Shown piece after piece: positions 57,040-64,000 of a stretch of 64,000 nucleotides of DNA; within the stretch, counting starts at the first letter, position 1; each line of letters opens with the position of its first letter. A program made the translations under genes and the position numbers. The notes below the pieces were generated by a model. That model did no database searches, had not been told where the DNA came from, and worked only from the letters and a program-made list of their open reading frames with translations. The stretch covers positions 99,734,000 to 99,797,999 of the forward strand of contig OY804580.1 of the NCBI GenBank assembly GCA_963680875.1. The letters run 5' to 3'. This DNA comes from Bathymodiolus brooksi. Taxonomy: Eukaryota > Mollusca > Bivalvia > Mytilida > Modiolidae.

Positions 57040-57900
57040 CCGCTATACAACCGGGGGGAAATTGAAGGACTCCCAGTTTTCAGAAAACTTTCAAATGCAC
57101 CTTGAATATTTTTAAGGTATACACTCAAGCCAACATCAGATAAATGAGTACCATCTCTCCTGTATAAATCGAATTATTTGGCTTATATATTTACATGTCT
57201 AATTGTAAATCCTTGAATACTACCAACAATGTGCCTCACTGCAAGATTTACACGTTTGTGTGTCTTTTCAATTGCTTTACCACTATTAGCAGTGTGCCAG
57301 TATCTCCGTTGCAACATATCTATCCACACAATCTTTGTATATGGCATAAGCGCATGTAAGCACAACATATCAATCTCTATGTCCTTAATAAAACCTAGAC
57401 TCGAACGTCATCCTAAATCGTTTGACCCTAGTTGAATAGCGAGAAAGTTCGGGGGAGGGGGCCGACGCAACTGTTTTTCAACAACAGGAGAAAGTTCCTC
57501 CCACATCGTACTTCTTTTTCCATACCAGTTAACCGATCCGCCTATGTACTGTAGATTTAGATTCGGACCCCCAGGCCTAGTGCTTGCATTCCGATGTGCC
57601 CAGTAAGCAATGGATGATCCAATTCGCCAGATAATGCGACGACCTAGCAAAAATAAAAAGACATAAATGGTAATATTAAATTTAAAGTAATGTATCTCAA
57701 ATATGCACTTGAGCTCCAGCGTCCCCATTGCTTTATGACATCGTCGACTACTCCACGTCGCTTAGCTTCCGTAGCACCCCCTATTCTGAAGGAATGCGGT
57801 CTAAAATGCCTGGGTACCTCGCAAAATTGCAAACATTTTTTGTAGAACTGAACTAAATTGATAGCGTGTGAGCAAAGTACCGTCGAAATGGATTTAAAGT
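57040..57900 (-). pseudogene. Tyrosine recombinase C-terminus joined to an SGNH hydrolase
   Basis: Read on the minus strand, about 57870-57690 encodes FYKKCLQFCEVPRHFRPHSF and then RIGGATEAKRRG with VIKQWGRWSSSAYLRYI. This is the H-x-x-R box and the following W-G-R-W/x-Y region of tyrosine recombinases of DIRS/Ngaro-type elements. About 60 bp later, after a TTTTTGCTAG acceptor-like sequence, an SGNH hydrolase follows: block I RIGSSIAYWAHRNA (about 57640), RWEEL-type text, block III FLAIQLGSNDLG (57410-57445), a middle part (MPYTKIVWIDMLQRRYW, from 57368) and block V RRDGTHLSDVGLSVY at about 57110-57155. A stop or shift after GSNDLG and another before RRDGTH break it. An SGNH hydrolase is known from some Ngaro elements. 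The upstream recombinase and RT are not visible. Confidence 0.7.
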
Positions 57901-60001
57901 TGCATATCAGTTTTCCATATATCTGCCGAAAGTGATAGCCTCTTGTTGAGATATAAATTCATAAGCTTTACTGGACAAACGGCCATATCGGGTTGCTTAT
58001 AAATCACAAGGGTTGTTGAATTAGACCCTTGATCAGTTTTTGAGCTGCGTAAGTAGTATAGAGGCACCATCCACTTATCATTTGAGGGGAACAGTGGGGA
58101 GCACTGACGTCACCGGATATGACGTCACCGGAAGTCGTGAACCGGAAACCGGAAATGAAAGGGAGATAATTTCCCGCGTTTTTGTACCGGTATTTCCGGC
58201 GTTTTTCCCGGAACTCCTCTAAATTCTAGGTACGAACAATGGAATTGTGAATCCAACCTGTATCGAGTCACTATAGCGCTATTACCCCCTATGTTAAACC
58301 ATTTTTCCCTCCTGAATTGTGCAGTCAGCCGTGATTAATTGACTCAGTGGTATGTGTATGCAATATATGACTGCATTTTCTATGTTCTTTTGTTTGTTTG
58401 GTTTTTTCGTAAATAAAATGTTATTCATCATACGGGGCTTTACATTATAACAAAACGCCAAGTACATTTTCTAAGCTTTATTGATAAGACGATGCACAAA
58501 AGTCTGGACTAATTACGGCTCTTCACAGGAACACCTGTCTCAATCGATAATGAAGTATTCCAAACCGAGTAAATTTACATAATTTTGTGTTGCTTAATTA
58601 AAGACCTCTCATTATTATTCTATTATTCTAAGTATTGTACCATTCATAGGGGTTTTAACACCGTGTTTTAATTACCAATAATAATGCATACTTTAATACA
58701 AACAACTACACACTGAATATATTACCACACCATAAAAATCAATCATGAACTTAAAAATTCATACTGTCTTTATAAGGTTATAAAAGTTCCCCCTCCCAAT
58801 AATGGGTTAAATGTCAATACACCTATGAAAAAAACCAGCTGTTCAATCTTCGTGTAAAACGACAAATTGTATGATTTTATAAGAAGGATTTTTTATTACG
58901 GTCTATTAGGCAACCCTTAAATTTTATATTGGTTTTACTAAAGAGGCCCCGCGTTTAATTATTCATACGCGTGCCAGTGAAGTGGGTATTCGATACGTGA
59001 AGTAATCAAACAGAGATTAACCCCCAATGATCAGACAAGTTGAAACATGAATGTATTTACTACGTATGCCCTCTGGTGAACTCTAGGTGATTTAAATATA
59101 AACATAATACACAAAAAAATCGATACCAAGTATTGCTAAATTGATTTCAACCGTACCAGACTCCAATGTTAAAAAATGAAGATTATTTGAAAAAAAACCA
59201 ACATATATTTTTGTACCCGTGTGCTGTAACGGTCAATATTCTTTCCAAATCCAATAAGAATTTTTCTTTTGAAGAATTTATTTAGCGTTATATTTTTGAC
59301 AAACTTTTCGTCTGCTAAATCTATTGATTTTATGTTATCGGATAACCAAGGTATTTAAAATGTCCTTTCGTAAAAGTCGCGTGACGTCTGCAGCATTCCT
59401 TACACGGTTTAGCTATATTTACTCGGGTGAACCCAAATGACGTTTATTTTACAGGATTTGTCATGGTAAAATTGATAGCTCAGGATCCCTTTCACTGGTT
59501 ATCTGCCCCTTTCCCGCTATTTGTTATTTTCATGGGGAGCCCATCAATAATTACACAACCATGGATTACTGTCTTCAAGGGGGCCTAACATGAACTTTTA
59601 CTTTTTTTTCTTTTTTTTTTTGTGTTCTACCATCTAGAGTACACTGAACGACAACTTAGTTATTAGTAGTAGTTTTTATATTATAGTATTATTTTTCAAA
59701 TCAGACATGTATAAATTTGAAATGTTAAGAATCTGGACTATATTTACAACAAGGAAGCTACTATACCAAGAGTTTCCTATTGGTTGAGTTGAAGTTTTTC
59801 GCTCGCCACCATGACTCGGTTAACCGTTACGGAATACCTGTGTCACAAATGACCACAGATACGTTCCACTTGTCGTAAGCACTTCCCGGTCCTTTCCTCA
59901 TTAATGTGTATAACATTATTGTATAGAGCAGATATACTAAGTTGATATAACTTGTTTCTAATTGTAAATTTATGACAATAAAATATGTTTAAACTAAATT
60001 A
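57901..60001. other. Intergenic, no gene recognised
   Basis: At 58095-58165 there is a GC-richer, promoter-like patch (CACTGACGTCACCGGATATG and several ACCGGAA repeats), followed by a 60-codon frame without domain. The rest is AT-rich with T runs (59601-59620). No repeat ends were recognised. Confidence 0.45.
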
Positions 60002-60403
60002 ATGGCTTATCGCCGAGTTCGTAACCATGTTAACACGGTGGGTGCCACTAGTGGTGCAGAAACCGCCAACTCTTCCAGAGCACCCGAGTACACCTCCAGG
60101 TTTTATTTAGATTCGTGTTACTCGATCTTTAGTTTTCTGTTTATTCTTTTGTCAATCGCTGTTTGTCCATTTTTCTTTGCCCATTGTGTTGTCTGTCCTT
60201 CGATTTTGATTACCCCTTTGGTATCTTCAAACTCTTCCTGTAATAATCGGCCTTCATTGCAATGTTATATAGCTTTATCTTGTCGCATCAAATGGTTATA
60301 TCAAGATATAAATATATTTAATATTATTAACGTGTTTCGCTATTTAATGAATGTGTTCAAACAGGTGGTTGTATTATATATACATGGTTTTTCCTTTCAA
60401 TAA
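60002..60403 (+). CDS. Doubtful 133-codon frame, perhaps a short first exon
   Basis: The ATG at 60002 opens MAYRRVRNHVNTVGATSGAE. The first ~33 residues are hydrophilic with normal composition. After SRAPEYTSR the sequence reads CTCCAG|GTTTTATT, a weak donor, and the remaining residues become a hydrophobic C/F/L-rich run typical of translated AT-rich intron DNA. So at most the first ~100 bp would be coding. An AATAAA-containing stretch lies directly upstream (59975-59985). No domain is recognised. Confidence 0.2.
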   Translation: MAYRRVRNHVNTVGATSGAETANSSRAPEYTSRFYLDSCYSIFSFLFILLSIAVCPFFFAHCVVCPSILITPLVSSNSSCNNRPSLQCYIALSCRIKWLYQDINIFNIINVFRYLMNVFKQVVVLYIHGFSFQ

Positions 60404-60938
60404 TTTAAATATCGTCTATTAGCGAATGACTTATTTACCTATCAACAAACATCATAATGACCTTTTAATCGGATCATGCTTAAACTTGTCGAAACGCGTT
60501 GAGGCATGAACAATTACAGTTCTGATATGGATGTGATGTGTAAACTGGATCAATCCAATTGAAAAATCAATAACCCACCCCATTTCAATGGACTATATTT
60601 AAAATGTTGTATTTAAATTGAATGAAATTCACGTTTTTTTTTTACGTCATTTAATATTCACTTTTGTAAGATAAATAAAAACTGTATACATATTTAACGT
60701 ACCCTACCCACATTCACGTTGTTTTTTTTGTTTTTTTTGTGTTTTTTTTTATTCCGGTTACATCAATCCATTCTCGATACAGCATTCCATTATATAGTTT
60801 CAACCTATCCTATTGTCTCCATACTGTTTTTACACTGATATTTTCTGGTGAAACTTGATTCCAATTAGGTTTTTTCCTTTTTTTTCTGATATACAGTTGT
60901 ATAGGAATTTAATTTTTTGTCATTTAGCTGGGATTCCC
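60404..60938. other. T-rich intergenic DNA
   Basis: Poly-T/G tracts at 60634-60645 and 60719-60755; no gene or element end seen. Confidence 0.5.
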
Positions 60939-61640
60939 TTATTTCTTCTGGTTCCCAGTTTTTTTCAAAATTTCAAAATTCGTTAGATTAGGCTCAACTG
61001 AATGACTCTGCTTACTGCCAGTAGTTACCCTGACTTGTTCTAGGGTTGTAGCGCATTCAGGTTCACTCTTCTCTTCTGTATTTCTCTCTTGATGACGTAA
61101 GCAAACTTTACAAGGTGTCCGTGATAATGCATCTGCATTGTTGTGTTGCCTACCTGGAGATGTCAATACATCTTTTAACCTAATAAAAATCTGTTCACAT
61201 TCATCATTCCACTGAAATATTGAGCCTTTTTCACACAGCTTATGCAATGGTCTGGCTATGATTGCAAAGTTTTTTCACATATTTCATGTAATAGGAGCAA
61301 AGACCAAGAAAGCCCCCTCATTTGCTTAGGTGTTTTTGGTCTGGGCCAGTCTTGAACAGTTTTAACTTTATCAGGATCTGTACTAATTCCTTCTTCTGAG
61401 ACCACACGCTCCAAAAAACTTAACATTAGTTTGAAAAAAAATTAACTAGATGAAGGGTTCAATCACCCCCAAGTCAAGCATTCTAAGTATTTTCTCCTTT
61501 TCTGTTTGTCTCTTACCATATGGTAAGCGTCTGAGTGATTGGCTTATTGGTACTGCACTCCCTGTATTGATTTTATGTTGTACCAAATCTGTATGACCTA
61601 AATCACCTTTGGATTTTGAGAAAAAAAACATTTTGGTGTT
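60939..61640 (-). pseudogene. Internally deleted Ty3/Gypsy pol (left palindrome arm)
   Basis: On the minus strand a 61-residue frame (61631-61446) has GDLGHTDLVQHKINTG then QSLRRLPYGKRQTEKEKI and MLDLGVIEPFI, the protease-RT junction and first RT block of Gypsy elements. The RT core including the catalytic Y-x-D-D is absent. Text then jumps to LERVVSEEGISTDPDK (about 61420) and RGFLGLCSYY-like text across frames, then HKLCEKGSIFQWNDECEQIF (connection/RNase H start). A second jump at LTSPGRQHNNADALSRTPC removes most of RNase H. Two internal deletions and frameshifts make it dead. The matching plus-strand copy begins at 63535. Confidence 0.75.
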
Positions 61641-62164
61641 TTGTTAACAATTTTGACGATGTGATTCGAGTTCTTTATACATTTTTCATGTTCATTTAAA
61701 TTTTTAATCACTATTTTGTCCTTTTATTGTGTTTTTGTGCATCCGTGTTCAATATTTCGTCATACATTCGTTTTGTTTTTGTTTTTGACGTTTACTTTTT
61801 GAGGTTTCACTCGGATTTTCGTGTTTATTCAACATCTTAATTACTATTTTGTTGACTTGTTGGAGTTTTTTCATAGATGTTTACGTTAGTATTCGATATT
61901 TTCATAATGTGTTTCATTCTGTCTGAGATTTTGTCGTTTACTTTTTTGATTCCTTCCTCCAATGTTCGTGTTTATTCAACATCTTAATCACTATTTTTGT
62001 TGACTTATTACAGCTTTGTCATAGATGCTTACGCTAATGTGTGATATTTCATAATGTGTTTCTTTTTGTCTGAGATTTTGTCATTGGAGGAGGAGGAGGA
62101 GTATAGTCGTAGCCTGTTTCCTTCGGCGGCGGTGGCGCTGCTGCTGCTCTGGGGTAAACGTGTA
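61165..62164 (-). repeat. Left arm of terminal palindrome
   Basis: This 1.0-kb arm is the inverted near-copy of 62992-64000. The match runs from the Gypsy connection region through a 147-bp tandem duplication (GTGTTTATTCAACATCTTAA at 61821 and 61968), the GGAGGAGGAGGAGTATAGTC block and a CTG-rich tract to TAAACGTGTA at 62155-62164. The right arm leaves the window, so the full arm length is unknown. The left text continues to at least 60939. Confidence 0.85.
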
Positions 62165-62991
62165 TAGCTGCTGCTCTGGGGTAAGTGTGTATGGCTGCTG
62201 CTGGGGGTGGCTGCTGCTGCTGCTGCTGGTGGTGGTGGAGGGAGGGAGGAAGAGGTCTCTTTGGGTGTAATTATAACTAACACAGAAATCAAGTTTCATA
62301 TTTTATTGTTCACTTTACATTAAGTTCAAGTTCTGTTTCTCAGTCTCTTTCATTTAATCTTCTCCAGTCACTTTATTGTCCATTGTTCTTAGTTCTGACT
62401 CTCTGTCTTCAAATAAAGATATGTTTTTTTCCCAGTTATTTCTATTCGTAAAGACTCATGGTCACTCCTATCTTCGTAGGATGCAATGTCCATTCTCCAT
62501 GAGGTACGAAGTGCTTCCTGATATGAATTGTCAGTTGAGGGGGCTTTGATGATAACGTAGACGTCTTCTCCCAGATGATATCTCCAGTCCACGGGTTCTC
62601 CGTCTTTCGCTCGACTGATCAAATCGTCCACCACTTGCGTAGCACTGCACAAGACTTTCCACTGTGACAAAGACAAGCTGACACCGACTTTGGTAGGAAC
62701 TTTGTCGTTTTCCCAAAATATCAGTAACTGTAAATTTGTCTGTTTATGTTCCTTTATATTCTGTGCCATTTTAATGTTAAGCAACCATATTTACCATTTT
62801 AAATGAAGCAGTTCTCTGTTGTCTGTTATTGTTTATTACATTCTCTATTGTCATTTCATTCCAATTGTTATTTTGCTGTAAATCTGTGGTGTTGTTTTTA
62901 TTTTATTCAAATTTATATTAGAACAATTAACTTTTTTTTAACAAACAAAGCATAAGTAACACGGAAACTGAATAGATTTTCTCCAAATTAA
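62165..62991. other. Palindrome spacer, 827 bp
   Basis: It begins with a ~30-bp tandem (CTGCTGCTCTGGGGTAA units at about 62138-62190), which on the minus strand encodes PEQQLYTFTPEQQ-like repeats, and trinucleotide-rich DNA. The centre holds the 62389-62784 frame. The rest is AT-rich. Confidence 0.6.
62389..62784 (-). CDS. 131-residue ORF in palindrome spacer, PC4-like motif
   Basis: The ORF opens with MLNIKMAQNIKEHKQTNLQL; a likelier start is the internal Met at residue 6. It contains KVGVSLSLSQWKVLCSATQV at about residues 31-50, resembling the G-[IV]-x-L-x-x-x-Q-W of PC4/p15-type single-strand DNA-binding domains. It then has WRYHLGEDVYVIIKAPS (residues 67-83), similar in feel to the strand region of such proteins. 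The end (ESLRIEITGKKTYLYLKTES) is hydrophilic. The frame is uninterrupted and has mixed composition, better than most frames here. It could be an accessory protein of the retroelement or a captured host fragment. The family call is tentative. Confidence 0.35.
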   Translation of the reverse strand: MLNIKMAQNIKEHKQTNLQLLIFWENDKVPTKVGVSLSLSQWKVLCSATQVVDDLISRAKDGEPVDWRYHLGEDVYVIIKAPSTDNSYQEALRTSWRMDIASYEDRSDHESLRIEITGKKTYLYLKTESQN

Positions 62992-64000
62992 TACACGTTT
63001 ACCCAGAGCAGCAGCAGCAGCAGCAGCAGCAGCCGCCGCCGAAGGAAACAGGCTACGACTATACTCCTCCTCCTCCTCCAATGACAAAATCTCAGACAAA
63101 ACGAAACACATTATGAAAATATCACACATTAATGTAAACATCTATGACAAATCTGTAACAAGTCAACAAAAATAGTGATTAAGATGTTGAATAAACACGA
63201 ACATTGGAGGAAGGAATCAAAAAAGTAAACGACAAAATCTCAGACAGAATGAAACACATTATGAAAATATCGAATACTAACGTAAACATCTATGAAAAAA
63301 CTCCAACAAGTCAACAAAATAGTAATTAAGATGTTGAATAAACACGAAAATCCGAGTGAAACCTCAAAAAGTAAACGTCAAAAACAAAAACAAAACGAAT
63401 GTATGACGAAATATTGAACACGGATGCACAAAAACACAATAAAAGGACAAAATAGTGATTAAAAATTTAAATGAACATGAAAAATGTATAAAGAACTCGA
63501 ATCACATCGTCAAAATTGTTAACAAAACACCAAAATGTTTTTTTTCTCAAAATCCAAAGGTGATTTAGGTCATACAGATTTGGTACAACATAAAATCAAT
63601 ACAGGGAGTGCAGTACCAATAAGCCAATCACTCAGACGCTTACCATATGGTAAGAGACAAACAGAAAAGGAGAAAATACTTAGAATGCTTGACTTGGGGG
63701 TGATTGAACCCTTCATCTAGTTAATTTTTTTTCAAACTAATGTTAAGTTTTTTGGAGCGTGTGGTCTCAGAAGAAGGAATTAGTACAGATCCTGATAAAG
63801 TTAAACTGTTCAAGACTGGCCCAGACCAAAAACACCTAAGCAAATGAGGGGGCTTTCTTGGTCTTTGCTCCTATTACATGAAATATGTGAAAAAACTTTG
63901 CAATCATAGCCAGACCATTGCATAAGCTGTGTGAAAAAGGCTCAATATTTCAGTGGAATGATGAATGTGAACAGATTTTTATTAGGTTAAAAGATGTATT
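62992..64000 (+). repeat. Right arm of terminal palindrome (continues past window)
   Basis: Reverse complement of 61165-62164. It starts TACACGTTTACCCAGAG, and its CAG run (63006-63030) is longer than the left-arm equivalent. It then has CCGCCGCCGAAGGAAACAGG and the 147-bp tandem in opposite orientation. Differences are few, so the palindrome is young or maintained by conversion. Confidence 0.85.
63535..64000 (+). pseudogene. Internally deleted Ty3/Gypsy pol (right palindrome arm)
   Basis: The 61-residue frame (63535-63720) is identical in protein sequence to that at 61446-61631, and ends at the same stop after VIEPFI. Downstream text in shifting frames gives FLERVVSEEGISTDPDKVK, GFLGLCSYYMKYVK and the HKLCEKGSIFQWND region, i.e. 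RT C-terminus and connection. The RT catalytic core is missing exactly as in the left arm, so the deletion predates the palindrome. Confidence 0.75.

Noticed and set aside
62029..62299. Frames rich in Q, S, P and A near the palindrome centre
   Set aside because: They come from CTG/GGA trinucleotide tracts in the arm. A coding role for the Gypsy element is possible but not supported.

Overview
The window looks like intergenic, repeat-dominated DNA of a marine invertebrate, most probably a mollusc. It is AT-rich and has no confident host gene. It is packed with element types common in molluscan genomes: tRNA-headed SINEs whose 3' ends read like GGCGTTAAACA, CR1-like LINEs carrying SGNH esterase and PHD modules, a tyrosine-recombinase/SGNH reading frame, hAT and Mutator-like MITEs, and a Ty3/Gypsy fragment. 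The taxon is inferred from repeat style and not proven.

The left 26 kb form one structure. A roughly 12.2-kb tandem array (about 8829-20984) is built from three related ~58-bp monomers. Together these make a ~176-bp trimer, and trimers are arranged in a 2,228-bp higher-order repeat. The array lies between the arms of a large imperfect inverted duplication (about 2250-7560 on the left, 20985-25120 on the right). Both arms carry a SINE, a dead LINE fragment and a ~154-bp tandem family. Each arm also has insertions that the other lacks, which gives a relative chronology. A short cluster of the satellite's core motif lies outside the array at 25180-25275.

The middle (26-50 kb) holds a tRNA-derived SINE pair (26.2-26.9 kb) and a 5' fragment of a CR1-like LINE on the minus strand (27.1-30.2 kb; esterase, PHD, coiled coil, start of endonuclease). 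It also holds a 2.95-kb TIR element inserted in a small dimeric tandem array (32.0-35.3 kb), and a 1.58-kb element with 573-bp near-identical TIRs enclosing one 141-residue ORF (36.8-38.4 kb). A possible first exon with CCAAT-type boxes lies on the minus strand (39.3-39.7 kb). A nearly full-length but decayed CR1-like LINE on the plus strand runs from 41.9 to 49.4 kb.

The right part (50-64 kb) contains two hAT-type elements, a foldback region with a SINE, and a tyrosine recombinase/SGNH hydrolase coding remnant (57.0-57.9 kb, minus). It ends in a second palindrome of at least 1 kb per arm, built from a deleted Gypsy pol and running off the window end. Almost all coding sequence here belongs to mobile elements and most is broken by stops or frameshifts. 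The parts best worth follow-up are the satellite flanked by the inverted duplication and the long-TIR element with its single intact ORF.
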